DNA of 64,000 bases from CAYJDP01 sp964371025 (GCA_964371025.1 CAYJKH010000001.1:124001-188000); one strand, 5' to 3'. Positions 25,689 through 33,974 are shown, numbered from the stretch's first letter. Numbers and translations: made by a program. Notes: generated by a model from the sequence alone, not told the origin.

Positions 25689-26306
25689 ATGGATAAAAAA
25701 GTAACTTATGAACAAGCAGTCGTTAATATGAAAGCAGCGTTTTTTGATGTTGTTAAATATAATGAAGATACTAATAATTCGAATTTAAATCTTATGAAAG
25801 AAAAAATGAATGAATTAATTCAATTACTTGATAATGAACCTTTATCAGAAAAATTACATATAGCAGATGATATAAAAGAAGAAGTACCTGTGGTTAAGGA
25901 AGATATGTCTAATGTAAACGAAGATAAAATATTTCTTCCGAGTGTAGAAATAAATAATGACTTAGAACAAGAAACAAAAGTAGATTTTCCTCAAGTAGAA
26001 CAAGGAAAAGTCAACTTAGAAGAAGATGTAATTAGATTAAATAAAACAAATGAAAAGCGAGCTAAAGCAATTTTAATAGCAGATGCTCAAAGTGATAAAT
26101 TACATAATAGTAAAAAAGTACAAGAAGAAATAGTTTTTAGTACTATAAAAGCTAGAGAAAAGTTTATTAAAGCAATGGAGACGCCGAAAGAAACAGTAGA
26201 AGAAAAAGTTGCTAGATTAGAAGAACAATTAAGTAAGTATTATGAGGAAAATAATTTTGAAATGGCTGAAAAGATTATTGAAGAACTTAAAAATATAAGC
26301 GAATAG
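25689..26306 (+). CDS. Hypothetical coiled-coil protein with UVR-like C-terminus
   Basis: The 205-residue protein is highly charged and predicted helical with no membrane segment. Its last 40 residues (VARLEEQLSKYYEENNFEMAEKIIEELK) resemble a UVR-type helical hairpin, found in UvrB/UvrC and in Clp-regulating proteins such as McsA; this is a weak pattern match. The middle is Glu/Val-rich and probably disordered. An AGGTGAT site precedes the ATG. It follows the DUF1292-like gene by 8 nt. Confidence 0.65.
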   Translation: MDKKVTYEQAVVNMKAAFFDVVKYNEDTNNSNLNLMKEKMNELIQLLDNEPLSEKLHIADDIKEEVPVVKEDMSNVNEDKIFLPSVEINNDLEQETKVDFPQVEQGKVNLEEDVIRLNKTNEKRAKAILIADAQSDKLHNSKKVQEEIVFSTIKAREKFIKAMETPKETVEEKVARLEEQLSKYYEENNFEMAEKIIEELKNISE

Positions 26307-26316
26307 GGTGGTATAA

Positions 26317-26904
26317 ATGAATAATGAAAATACAGTTCAAACAGTAGCAATTGCTACTAATGAGAAAGGACAAGTTAGTACCAATGCACTAGATTATAGT
26401 AATTGGCTAAATTATTTAAAAGATGTAACTAAGTGTACAACTAAAGAAAATTCCCTTAATGTTAAATTTGATATTATAGATAACACATGTCAATTACAAA
26501 TAACTTTGTTAACAGCTTCAGGAAATCAAGATATTTGTAATCAAACATTTCAATATGAAAACTCAATTAGAACGGGTTTAATTGAACCGATATTAATGCA
26601 TTGGGTAGAAAATAATAAAATTATTTTAGAAGATATTAGCGAAGTTAATAATGTATTTACATATAAAGGAACAACTATTAATAACGACTTTATTATATTA
26701 AGTGGAATAACGCAAGAATATGCTAATTTATTAGTAGATATTTGTAAAAAGGTAGCAATACCTAATGAAATAGAACAACCAGTTGTAGTATCAAATATTA
26801 ACGAGAGAGGAATCAGTGATACTTTAATAATTGTCTTTACTTTTGTAATGATAGCAATAGCACTTATTGGAACTATTGTATTTGCAATAATGAATAGAAC
26901 TTAA
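26317..26904 (+). CDS. Hypothetical tail-anchored membrane protein
   Basis: The 195-residue protein has a soluble N-terminal domain of about 160 residues and a single hydrophobic segment near the C-terminus (about 169-191, TLIIVFTFVMIAIALIGTIV), followed by only a few residues. That topology places the main domain in the cytoplasm. No family recognised. It begins 10 nt after the coiled-coil gene, with an AGGGTGG site overlapping that gene's stop. Confidence 0.7.
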   Translation: MNNENTVQTVAIATNEKGQVSTNALDYSNWLNYLKDVTKCTTKENSLNVKFDIIDNTCQLQITLLTASGNQDICNQTFQYENSIRTGLIEPILMHWVENNKIILEDISEVNNVFTYKGTTINNDFIILSGITQEYANLLVDICKKVAIPNEIEQPVVVSNINERGISDTLIIVFTFVMIAIALIGTIVFAIMNRT

Positions 26905-26919
26905 AATGGAGGAACAAAC

Positions 26920-27915
26920 ATGGTTTATAGAAATATAATAATTATTAGAATCTTAACCATGTCAGCAATGTTCCTTATTTTTTTTGGTGTTTATTTTCTT
27001 ATAAAAGATAGTGATAATTTTTTAGAAGAACCGGTAGCTGTTAATAACTATACAGAAGAAGTAGAAGAAATAATAGTATCTACTGCAGATGAAGAACCAA
27101 CTGAAGAAAATAGTAGTCCTGATAAAGAAACAAAAGAGGATTCAACTACTAATACTCCTAATAGTAATAATAGTGGAGAAAATAAAAATAATTCTGAAAT
27201 TTCTACAACGGTTACTACTAAACAAGAACAAGCAGCAGATCCAAATGATTCATTAAGAAGAGAAATTGAAAATAAATATAATATAGAAATTAAATATGGT
27301 AATGAAATAGGTAGTTATAAACCAGGAGATATTTCCATTACAGCACAAGTACTAGATAGTAATGTAATAAAAGATAATTTACAAAAAATTAATTCTAGTT
27401 TAGCAGTGTATCCCCCTGGTTTTTTTCAAGAAACTTTTAATATTGGATTATCTTTAAAATTTTATTTAATAAAAAGTTATAGCCAAAACAATGTAACAGG
27501 AATTACTGATTCTAGAAGTCCTGGTATTATAATATCTTTATCTACTGATTATAATATAGTAGATAGTATTCATCATGAAATATTTCACTATCTAGAAAAT
27601 TATTTACTAAATAAAAACGCAACTTTTAAAACTTGGAATAATTTTAATCCTCAAGAATTTAATTATTCGAATGTTAATAAGTTATTATCATGTAATAATG
27701 GCGATAATCCATATTTTATAAATAATTACGCCCAAGTAAGTGATTATGAAGATAGAGCATCAACATTTGAATTTATGATGAATGATAAACTTACCAATTG
27801 TTTTTTATATAATAATATAAGAATTAAAGCGGTATCTATTGCAACTCAATTAGATATGTTCTTTACAAGTGTAAGTCCTAATAAAGTTGAATACTGGGAA
27901 CGTCACATAAATTAA
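26920..27915 (+). CDS. Membrane-anchored putative zinc metallopeptidase
   Basis: The 331-residue protein has an N-terminal membrane segment (about 7-29), a Thr/Ser/Glu/Asn-rich linker (about 35-110) and a C-terminal catalytic-type domain. The latter has HHEIFH (HExxH: His219, Glu220, His223) on a predicted helix preceded by SIISLSTDYNIVDS-like strand, and further on SDYEDRASTFEFM, where Glu277 or Glu284 could be the third zinc ligand as in gluzincins. This suggests an extracytoplasmic peptidase tethered by its N-terminus. Substrate unknown. A GGAGG site lies 7 nt before the ATG. Confidence 0.7.
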   Translation: MVYRNIIIIRILTMSAMFLIFFGVYFLIKDSDNFLEEPVAVNNYTEEVEEIIVSTADEEPTEENSSPDKETKEDSTTNTPNSNNSGENKNNSEISTTVTTKQEQAADPNDSLRREIENKYNIEIKYGNEIGSYKPGDISITAQVLDSNVIKDNLQKINSSLAVYPPGFFQETFNIGLSLKFYLIKSYSQNNVTGITDSRSPGIIISLSTDYNIVDSIHHEIFHYLENYLLNKNATFKTWNNFNPQEFNYSNVNKLLSCNNGDNPYFINNYAQVSDYEDRASTFEFMMNDKLTNCFLYNNIRIKAVSIATQLDMFFTSVSPNKVEYWERHIN

Positions 27916-27939
27916 AGTATTTATTTATTAAAAAATAAA

Positions 27940-27948
27940 TGATATAAT
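27940..27948 (+). promoter_or_regulatory. Extended -10 promoter of the thioredoxin-like gene
   Basis: TGATATAAT (TATAAT at 27943-27948), with AAAGGAAG at 27954-27961 and the ATG at 27970. Confidence 0.6.
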
Positions 27949-27969
27949 ACTTGAAAGGAAGTGAAATAT

Positions 27970-28494
27970 ATGGAAAAACAAGATAAAATTAAAAACATAA
28001 TATTAATATGTTTAGCAGTAATTGTAGTTGTAGGAGGAAGTTATTTAGTATCATCTAATAAAACTACTACAACTGAAGAGGAGAGTATTGATATAGCAGC
28101 GCAAGCAACAGAAGAAAGCGCAGCAATTGATCCTGAAAAAATGAAAGAACACACAGAAATTACAATAGATGAGTATTTTGATTTATTAGAAGGCAGTGAA
28201 AAAAGTATTATTTTAATTAGTTCTCCTACTTGTAGTTATTGCGAAATAGCAGAACCAATTATTAAAAATGTAGCATTTGAAAATGATATTAAAATTAACT
28301 ATTTAAATGTAGATGAATTATCAAGTGACGAAGAGGTAGAATTTGTTAATTCTAGTGAAATATTCTCAGCAGGTTATGGAACACCGACAATTTTTATTGT
28401 TCAAAACAATGAAACATTAGATGCAAAAGAAGGTTTATCTATAACTGATGAATATATTGAATTCTTTAGTTCAAATGGTTTTATTGAGGAGTAA
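27970..28494 (+). CDS. Membrane-anchored thioredoxin-like protein
   Basis: The 174-residue protein has an N-terminal membrane segment (about 10-27), a Glu/Ala-rich linker and a thioredoxin-like domain with the redox pair CSYC in SSPTCSYCEIAEP and the cis-proline loop GYGTPTIFIV. It probably acts outside the membrane in disulfide exchange. The ATG at 27970 is preferred over a GTG at 27961, which falls inside the ribosome binding site AAAGGAAGTG. The PH-domain gene follows 2 nt after the stop. Confidence 0.8.
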   Translation: MEKQDKIKNIILICLAVIVVVGGSYLVSSNKTTTTEEESIDIAAQATEESAAIDPEKMKEHTEITIDEYFDLLEGSEKSIILISSPTCSYCEIAEPIIKNVAFENDIKINYLNVDELSSDEEVEFVNSSEIFSAGYGTPTIFIVQNNETLDAKEGLSITDEYIEFFSSNGFIEE

Positions 28495-28496
28495 GA

Positions 28497-28934
28497 ATGA
28501 AAGATGTATACGGTTTAGTTTTAAAGTTTAAAAGCAAAGGAACTTGTACTATTGGATGGAGATTAAAATCTCATAGTAAAATAGTACAAAAATTTTTGAA
28601 TGAAGATGAAGAAGTAAAATATGTATTTTATGCCCAAAAAAATGATAATCCATTGTGGATTTTTGATACAGCAGTAATTGCTATTACTAATAAAAGAGTA
28701 ATTATTGGTAGAAAAAGAGTGCTTTTCGGATATTTTCTTGATTCAATAACTCCTGAATTATTTAATGATTTTAAAATAAGAGGAGGTATTATATGGGGAA
28801 AAGTTCATATAGATACTCTGAATGAATTAATTAAATTATCTAACATATCAAAAGCAGCTTTAATGGAGATTGAAGAAGAAGTAACTAAATTAATGATTTC
28901 TAAGAAAAGAAATAATGAAACAGTTCAAAAATAA
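28497..28934 (+). CDS. Bacterial PH-like domain protein
   Basis: The 145-residue soluble protein contains a PH-like core: EDEEVKYVFYAQ, VIAITNKRVIIGRKRVLFGYFLDSITPELFNDFKIRGGIIWGKVHIDT, followed by a C-terminal helix. The ITNKR(V/L)I pattern is typical of bPH domains. It is coupled to the thioredoxin-like gene (2-nt spacing, GAGGAG site inside the upstream gene). The ligand and role are not known for these stand-alone bPH proteins. Confidence 0.7.
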   Translation: MKDVYGLVLKFKSKGTCTIGWRLKSHSKIVQKFLNEDEEVKYVFYAQKNDNPLWIFDTAVIAITNKRVIIGRKRVLFGYFLDSITPELFNDFKIRGGIIWGKVHIDTLNELIKLSNISKAALMEIEEEVTKLMISKKRNNETVQK

Positions 28935-28963
28935 TTGATATTTTAACGTAGTCTTGTTATAAT
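28935..28963 (+). promoter_or_regulatory. Promoter of tRNA-Cys
   Basis: -35 TTGATA (28935-28940), 17-bp spacer, -10 TATAAT (28958-28963) with TGT extension at 28955-28957. Confidence 0.75.
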
Positions 28964-28972
28964 AGACTACGT
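28946..28972. repeat. Perfect 9-bp inverted repeat flanking the tRNA-Cys -10 element
   Basis: ACGTAGTCT (28946-28954) and AGACTACGT (28964-28972) are exact reverse complements separated by the nine bases TGTTATAAT, which are the extended -10. There is no following T-run, so it is not a terminator for the upstream gene. It could be an operator over the promoter. Confidence 0.75.
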
Positions 28973-28976
28973 AGAT

Positions 28977-29050
28977 GGGGTTTTAGCCAAGTGGTAAGGC
29001 GTAGGTCTGCAACACCTTGATCACCGGTTCAAATCCGGTAAGCCCCTCCA
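28977..29050 (+). tRNA. tRNA-Cys (anticodon GCA)
   Basis: Cloverleaf with acceptor GGGGTTT/AAGCCCC, D arm TAGCCAAGTGGTAAGGC, anticodon loop CTGCAAC (GCA), T arm CCGGTTCAAATCCGG and encoded CCA. The body agrees closely with Bacillus tRNA-Cys. Confidence 0.95.
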
Positions 29051-29059
29051 TATGAATAT

Positions 29060-29089
29060 AACTTATAAACTTAGTTTATAAGTTTTTTA
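29060..29089 (+). terminator. Terminator after tRNA-Cys
   Basis: AACTTATAAAC (29060-29070) pairs with GTTTATAAGTT (29074-29084) around TTA, followed by a T-run. Confidence 0.85.
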
Positions 29090-29100
29090 TTACAAATTTA

Positions 29101-29129
29101 TTGTATTCTTATTTTAAGAGTGTTATAAT
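29101..29129 (+). promoter_or_regulatory. Promoter of 6S RNA
   Basis: -35 TTGTAT (29101-29106), 17-bp spacer, -10 TATAAT (29124-29129) with TGT extension; start near 29136. Confidence 0.75.
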
Positions 29130-29135
29130 TATATT

Positions 29136-29308
29136 GTCAGAAGCTTAATGTGTTAGTTTATAAAACCGACTAAAGTAACGATAAGGGAGTTTTGATCAGC
29201 TATTGGTGTGAATGTCTATTATTAATAGAAATCCTAAAGATAGCGTAAGGACACCCACCTGTAAATGAGCAGGTTTTATCGTTCTAACATATAGCTTCTG
29301 GCTTTTTT
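29136..29308 (+). ncRNA. ssrS: 6S RNA
   Basis: An RNA of about 173 nt starts at a good promoter and ends in a T-run. Its ends pair: GTCAGAAGCT (29136-29145) with AGCTTCTGGC (29293-29302, one G-U). The 5' part contains TGTGTTAGTT, as in B. subtilis 6S-1 RNA, and the middle can form the long rod with a central bulge that mimics an open promoter for sigma-A RNA polymerase. The downstream gene is tcdA, as in Bacillus, where bsrA neighbours yrvM. No protein-coding frame spans the region. Confidence 0.8.
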
Positions 29309-29333
29309 ATTTAATAGATAAATGAGGGATAAT

Positions 29334-30023
29334 ATGAGTGATAATAGATTTTTACGATTTATAAAAATAATTGGAGAAGAAAAATTCAATGATATAAAAA
29401 CTAAAACAGTAATGGTTATAGGAATTGGGGGTGTAGGAGGTTACGCAGTAGAGGCTTTAGTTAGAAGTGGAATTGGTAATATTATTATTGTTGATAATGA
29501 TAAAGTCGATGAAACTAATATAAATAGACAAATTATTGCACTAGATAATACTATTGATAAACTTAAAGTAGATATTACGGAAAAAAGAATTAAGTCAATT
29601 AATAATGATTGTATAGTAACTAAATTGCCAATATTTGTAAATATAGATAATTTAGATGAAATATTTAAATATGAATTTGATTATTTAGTGGATGCTTGCG
29701 ATACGGTTACAACTAAATGTCAACTTATAAAAGAATGTAGTAAAAAAAATATTAATTTAATTTCTTGTCTTGGGACTGGTAATAAGTTTGATCCAGAAAA
29801 GTTAACAATAACTACTTTAAATAAAACTATTAACGACCCACTTGCTAGAGTATTAAGAAAATATGTAAAAGATGAGGGGATTAACAAAAAAATAATGGTT
29901 CTTGCAAGTAGTGAGTTACCAATAAAAATAAATGATAGAACTCCAGGTTCAACTTCGTTTGTTCCAAGTAGTGCAGGGCTTTTAATAGCGAGTTATATCA
30001 TTAGAAAAATAATACGTAAATAA
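29334..30023 (+). CDS. tcdA: tRNA threonylcarbamoyladenosine dehydratase (cyclisation to ct6A)
   Basis: The 229-residue ThiF/E1-like ATPase has the nucleotide motif GIGGVGGYAVEALVRSG, the VDNDKVDETNINRQI segment with the conserved Asn-Arg-Gln, DACDTVTTKCQLI, and LARVLRKYVKDEGI plus PGSTSFVPSSAGL in the C-terminal half, as in TcdA/CsdL/YrvM. It converts t6A37 of tRNA to its cyclic form using ATP. The ATG at 29334 is used because TGAGGGAT sits just upstream; an in-frame ATG at 29322 overlaps that site. A cysteine desulfurase is present 4 kb upstream, although not adjacent. Confidence 0.9.
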   Translation: MSDNRFLRFIKIIGEEKFNDIKTKTVMVIGIGGVGGYAVEALVRSGIGNIIIVDNDKVDETNINRQIIALDNTIDKLKVDITEKRIKSINNDCIVTKLPIFVNIDNLDEIFKYEFDYLVDACDTVTTKCQLIKECSKKNINLISCLGTGNKFDPEKLTITTLNKTINDPLARVLRKYVKDEGINKKIMVLASSELPIKINDRTPGSTSFVPSSAGLLIASYIIRKIIRK

Positions 30024-30024
30024 A

Positions 30025-30057
30025 ATGTAAAGTTAGGTGAAACTTTATATTTTTTAT
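30025..30057 (+). terminator. Terminator after tcdA
   Basis: ATGTAAAGTT (30025-30034) pairs with AACTTTATAT (30041-30050), allowing one G-U, followed by Ts. Confidence 0.75.
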
Positions 30058-30085
30058 TTACAATAAAATTATAATTTAGTACTAT
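30057..30085 (+). promoter_or_regulatory. Promoter of the mraZ operon
   Basis: -35 TTTACA (30057-30062), 17-bp spacer, -10 TACTAT (30080-30085). Transcription would start near 30092, just before the TGG repeats. Confidence 0.5.
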
Positions 30086-30097
30086 ATAACTAACCAG

Positions 30098-30122
30098 TGG
30101 TAATTTATGGGGAAAAGTGGGG
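30098..30122 (+). promoter_or_regulatory. MraZ operator: three direct TGG(G/T) repeats at 10-bp spacing
   Basis: TGGTA at 30098, TGGGG at 30108 and TGGGG at 30118 are spaced exactly 10 bp apart with 5-nt AT-rich spacers. MraZ of E. coli binds TGGGN repeats separated by 5 nt in front of its own gene (established). The position here, between promoter and start codon, fits autorepression. Confidence 0.75.
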
Positions 30123-30129
30123 GATTACT

Positions 30130-30567
30130 ATGTTTATGGGAGAACATCATCATAATATTGATGATAAAGGTAGGATAATAATTCCTGCTAAGTTTAGAGA
30201 ATTATTAGGTTTTGATTTTATAATAACAAGAGGAATTGAACCTTGTCTTTTTGCGTATCCTAAAAACAATTGGAATCACATTACAGAAAAGTTGAATAGT
30301 TTACCTTTTACTAAAAAAGATGCTAGAAATTTTTCGAGATTTTTCCTATCAGGAGCTACTGTTGCAGAATTTGATAAGCAAGGGCGAATTAACATTCCCT
30401 CCCCATTAATTTCTTATGCTAACATTGACAAAGAATGTGTTATTGTTGGTACAGGAGATAGGTTTGAAATTTGGTCGCTTGAATCATGGAATAATTTCTT
30501 TAATTCTGCTCAAGGTAACATGGAAGACATAGCTGAAAATTTATTTAATGAGAGTGTGAATTTATGA
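30130..30567 (+). CDS. mraZ: Transcriptional regulator MraZ
   Basis: The 145-residue protein has the two AbrB-like repeats of MraZ: GEHHHNIDDKGRIIIPAKFRELL and TVAEFDKQGRINIPSPLISYA, each with the D.(K/Q)GRI.IP motif. It forms ring oligomers that bind operator repeats in front of the division and cell wall cluster. ATG 30130 is chosen because the family begins MFMGE and GTGGGGG lies upstream; an in-frame ATG at 30097 would run through the operator. Its TGA stop overlaps the rsmH ATG by 4 nt. Confidence 0.95.
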   Translation: MFMGEHHHNIDDKGRIIIPAKFRELLGFDFIITRGIEPCLFAYPKNNWNHITEKLNSLPFTKKDARNFSRFFLSGATVAEFDKQGRINIPSPLISYANIDKECVIVGTGDRFEIWSLESWNNFFNSAQGNMEDIAENLFNESVNL

Positions 30568-31493
30568 AAAAACATATAAGTGTATTACTAGAAGAATCAA
30601 TAAAAGCATTAAACTTAAATGAAAACAGTATATGTGTAGACGCTACCCTTGGCTATGGAGGACATAGCAGTGAAATATTAAAAAGAATAAAAAGTGGGCA
30701 TCTTTTCGCCTTCGATCAAGATAGTGAAGCAATAGGGTATAGTACTAATCGCTTAAATGAAATTGGTACTAACTTCACTATCATTAATAGTAATTTCGTA
30801 CATTTAAGCGAAAAACTAAATGAATTAAATGTAGATAAAATAGATGGGGTATTATTTGATTTAGGAGTATCATCTCCACAATTAGATAATAAGGAAAGAG
30901 GATTTTCATATCATAATGATGCAAAGTTAGATATGAGAATGAATCAAGAACAAGAATTATCTGCATATAATGTAGTAAACAATTATAAACAAGAAGACTT
31001 AGTGAAAATATTTTACAAGTATGGAGAAGATAAATTTTCAAAAAATATTGCAAAAAAAATAGTAGAATATCGAAATACTAAACCAATTGAAACAACACTT
31101 GAATTAGTAGAAATTATTAAAACAGCAGTACCGATGAAATTTAGATTAGAAAAACATCCAGCTAGACAAATATTTCAAGCTATTAGAATAGAAGTAAATA
31201 AAGAGTTAGATGTAATTGAACCAGCCCTTTCTCAAGCACTTGATAAATTAAGTGTAGGAGGTAGAGTAGCAGTTATTACATTCCATTCTTTAGAAGACAG
31301 AATAGTAAAGAAATACTTCAAAAAAATATGTGAGGTAGATCCGGTAATTAAAGGAATGCCTAAAATAGATGAATCACTATTACCAGATTTTAAATTAGTA
31401 GCATCAAAAGCAATTAATCCAAGTGAAATGGAATTATTTGAAAACAAAAGAGCTAGAAGTGCAAAATTAAGAGTAGTAGAAAGAGTAAAATAG
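30564..31493 (+). CDS. rsmH: 16S rRNA (cytosine-1402-N4)-methyltransferase
   Basis: The 309-residue protein is RsmH/MraW: HISVLLEESIKAL, DATLGYGGHSSEIL (SAM-binding), FAFDQDSEAI, VDGVLFDLGVSSPQLD-type segment (LFDLGVSSPQLDNKERGFSY), HPARQIFQAIRIEVNKEL and ITFHSLEDRIVK. It methylates N4 of C1402 in 16S rRNA together with RsmI. Translationally coupled to mraZ by an ATGA overlap, in the standard dcw order mraZ-rsmH-ftsL-pbp. Confidence 0.97.
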   Translation: MKKHISVLLEESIKALNLNENSICVDATLGYGGHSSEILKRIKSGHLFAFDQDSEAIGYSTNRLNEIGTNFTIINSNFVHLSEKLNELNVDKIDGVLFDLGVSSPQLDNKERGFSYHNDAKLDMRMNQEQELSAYNVVNNYKQEDLVKIFYKYGEDKFSKNIAKKIVEYRNTKPIETTLELVEIIKTAVPMKFRLEKHPARQIFQAIRIEVNKELDVIEPALSQALDKLSVGGRVAVITFHSLEDRIVKKYFKKICEVDPVIKGMPKIDESLLPDFKLVASKAINPSEMELFENKRARSAKLRVVERVK

Positions 31494-31507
31494 AAAGGGT
31501 TGATATA

Positions 31508-31813
31508 GTGGGTAAAAAGAAAGTTAAAAAGAAAAGCCAAACTTCAAAATTCGAAAAACTTTTATATACTTTTACAGTAATATTAGTGGTAGCATCACCA
31601 ATGTTAATTGTATTTTCAAAATCAACTTTAGCATATGTCAGTTTTGAGGTAGAGCAACAAAAAGAAGTAATTCAAACACAAGAAAAAACAAACGAAAGTT
31701 TAGTGATGACAATTAATGAATTAGCATCCCTTACTAAAATCCAAGAGGTTGCAGAAGATCAAGGATTGAGTTATAATAATAGTAGTATTAAGACTATAAT
31801 AGAAACAGAGTAA
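31508..31813 (+). CDS. ftsL: FtsL-like cell division protein
   Basis: The 101-residue protein has a Lys-rich N-terminus, one membrane segment (about 19-40) and a short external coiled coil (VEQQKEVIQTQEKTNESL), the topology of FtsL, a divisome scaffold partner of DivIB and DivIC. The sequence is not conserved in this family; the call rests on topology, size and place between rsmH and the transpeptidase. It begins with GTG after an AAAGGG site. Confidence 0.8.
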   Translation: MGKKKVKKKSQTSKFEKLLYTFTVILVVASPMLIVFSKSTLAYVSFEVEQQKEVIQTQEKTNESLVMTINELASLTKIQEVAEDQGLSYNNSSIKTIIETE

Positions 31814-31826
31814 GGAAGTGACTTAT

Positions 31827-33965
31827 TTGAGAAAACAGAAGAGAAACAATATAGGATATTCAAAGATACTATTCATTGTATCTCTTCTTTTGTTTGTTGC
31901 AATAATTGGAAGAGGAGTATTTTTATCTCTTTCTCCAAGTGTAGATGGTGTTAATTTAGAACAATTAGCAAGTAGTAGAACTTCAGCAACAGAAATATTG
32001 CAAGCAAGTAGAGGTAGTATCTATTCAAGTGATGGAGATGCACTTGCTCAAAATGTAACATCTTATAAATTAATAGCGTACTTAGATCCGGTTAGAACTA
32101 CTAATGATGAAAAGCCACAACATGTGGTAGATAAGATAAAAACTAGTCAAGAACTAGCGAAAATATTGGATATAAGTGAAGAAGAAATACTAAAGTATTT
32201 ATCAAAAGCAGATGTTTATCAAACAGAATTTGGTTCAAAAGGAAAAGAGTTAAATGAATTGACTAAGAAAAAAATAGAAGAATTAAATTTACCAGGGATA
32301 GATTTTGTAGAAAGTTATAAAAGATATTATCCAAAAGGAGATTTTGCTTCATATACGATAGGATACGCTAAAAAAATAGTAGAGGAAGATACTGATAAAA
32401 TAGTGGGAGAAATGGGAATTGAAAAACAATATAACACTATTTTAGAAGGAAGTGATGGGTATGTTAGTTATCAAAAAGATTTACAAGGATATAAGATAGC
32501 AGATACACCAGAATATAGAGAAGAATCTGTAGCTGGTAAAGATATTTATTTAACAATAGATAGTAATGTTCAGTTTTTTATTGAACAAGCTTTATCTACT
32601 GCCAAGGAAAAATATGGTTATGAATGGTTTGATATAGTTATACTTGATGCAAACACAGGGGCAGTTTTAGGAAGTGGGGCAAATCCATCATTTGATCCTA
32701 ATTTACGAAATATGACTAATTATTTAGATCAGTCAATATCTGTTCCTTTTGAACCAGGATCAACTCAAAAAACTTTTACTTATATGGCTGCTATGGAACA
32801 TGGACTATATAATGGAAGCGATACTTTTAAATCAGGAGTTTATGAAACAACAGATAAAACACAAATAGGAGATTGGAACCGAAGTGGATGGGGGACTATT
32901 TCATATGATAGAGGATATGCTATGAGTAGTAATGTTGGAATAATAAACTTAATAAATGAAGGACTATCTTCATCTGATTTAAGAAAATATTATCAAAAAT
33001 TAGGATTTGGAAAAAAAACAGGGATTGAATTACCAGATGAAGCTAGTGGTAGTTTAAAATTCCAATATGAAACAGAAATATATAATGCTGGATTTGGACA
33101 AGGGATTACTACTACTCCAGTTCAACAGGCTAAAGCGCTAACTAGTTTAACAAATGATGGAATATTATTAGAACCATATATAGTAGAAAAAATTATAGAT
33201 CCAACAACAAATGAAATTATTTTAGAAAATGAAAGAAAAGAAATAGAACGTGTAGCCTCATCTAGTACTGTTAATAAAATGCTTAGTTTAATGGATAATA
33301 CAGTAAATGGAATTGGTAATACAGGTAGTGGTTATAGAATTGATAATGGTCAACTAATTGGAAAAACAGGGACAGCGCAAATAGCTAACCCTAATGGTAG
33401 TGGTTATTTAAGCGGGGAAAGGGATATTATATCGTCTTTTTCAGGTGTTTATCCAGCAGATGATCCTCAAATAATAATTTATGCAGCAGTAGCAAAACCA
33501 AGTAATGGTAGTCAAAAACCGATAAGTGATGCTGTAAAAGATATAGTGGAAAATATTTCTAAATACTATGGAAATGGTGATTTAGAAGATAAATCTATTG
33601 AAATAAAAGAATATACTTTACCAAGTTTTGCTAATGAGGATAGTAATGAAGCCAAGTTAAAACTTAATAATGCCGGTATGAATGTTGAAATTATTGGTAG
33701 TGGAAATAAAATAATTAGCCAATATCCAGCAAAAGGTGATATAATTACTAATAAGGATAAAGTTTATTTAATAACTAATGAAGAATCATATGAGATTCCT
33801 AATTTAGTTGGATTATCTTCAAAGACTGCTAAAAATATATTAACAATGATTGGAGTAGATTCCAAAATAGTTGGAGAAGGATATGTTTTCGAACAATCAA
33901 TAAAAACAGGAACTAAAATAAAAGGAAATGAAGTTGTTACATTAACTTTAAAACCAAAATTTTAA
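31827..33965 (+). CDS. Division-type class B penicillin-binding protein with PASTA domains
   Basis: About 712 residues from the TTG at 31827: short cytoplasmic tail, membrane segment (about 12-31), PBP dimerisation region (RGSIYSSDGDALAQN), and transpeptidase domain with S312-TQ-K315, S367-S-N369 and K513-T-G515. Two PASTA domains form the last 115 residues (YTLPSFANEDSNEAKLKL and YEIPNLVGLSSKTAKNIL). This is the Pbp2B/SpoVD layout of Firmicutes dcw clusters and cross-links septal peptidoglycan. TTG is preferred over the GTG at 31818 because AAGGAAGTGA is the ribosome binding site. mraY does not follow as it usually does. Confidence 0.93.
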   Translation: MRKQKRNNIGYSKILFIVSLLLFVAIIGRGVFLSLSPSVDGVNLEQLASSRTSATEILQASRGSIYSSDGDALAQNVTSYKLIAYLDPVRTTNDEKPQHVVDKIKTSQELAKILDISEEEILKYLSKADVYQTEFGSKGKELNELTKKKIEELNLPGIDFVESYKRYYPKGDFASYTIGYAKKIVEEDTDKIVGEMGIEKQYNTILEGSDGYVSYQKDLQGYKIADTPEYREESVAGKDIYLTIDSNVQFFIEQALSTAKEKYGYEWFDIVILDANTGAVLGSGANPSFDPNLRNMTNYLDQSISVPFEPGSTQKTFTYMAAMEHGLYNGSDTFKSGVYETTDKTQIGDWNRSGWGTISYDRGYAMSSNVGIINLINEGLSSSDLRKYYQKLGFGKKTGIELPDEASGSLKFQYETEIYNAGFGQGITTTPVQQAKALTSLTNDGILLEPYIVEKIIDPTTNEIILENERKEIERVASSSTVNKMLSLMDNTVNGIGNTGSGYRIDNGQLIGKTGTAQIANPNGSGYLSGERDIISSFSGVYPADDPQIIIYAAVAKPSNGSQKPISDAVKDIVENISKYYGNGDLEDKSIEIKEYTLPSFANEDSNEAKLKLNNAGMNVEIIGSGNKIISQYPAKGDIITNKDKVYLITNEESYEIPNLVGLSSKTAKNILTMIGVDSKIVGEGYVFEQSIKTGTKIKGNEVVTLTLKPKF

Positions 33966-33974
33966 GGAGAGGTT

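Noticed and set aside
28946..28972. Inverted repeat before tRNA-Cys as a terminator of the PH-domain gene
   Set aside because: No T-run follows and its loop is the consensus extended -10 of the tRNA promoter.
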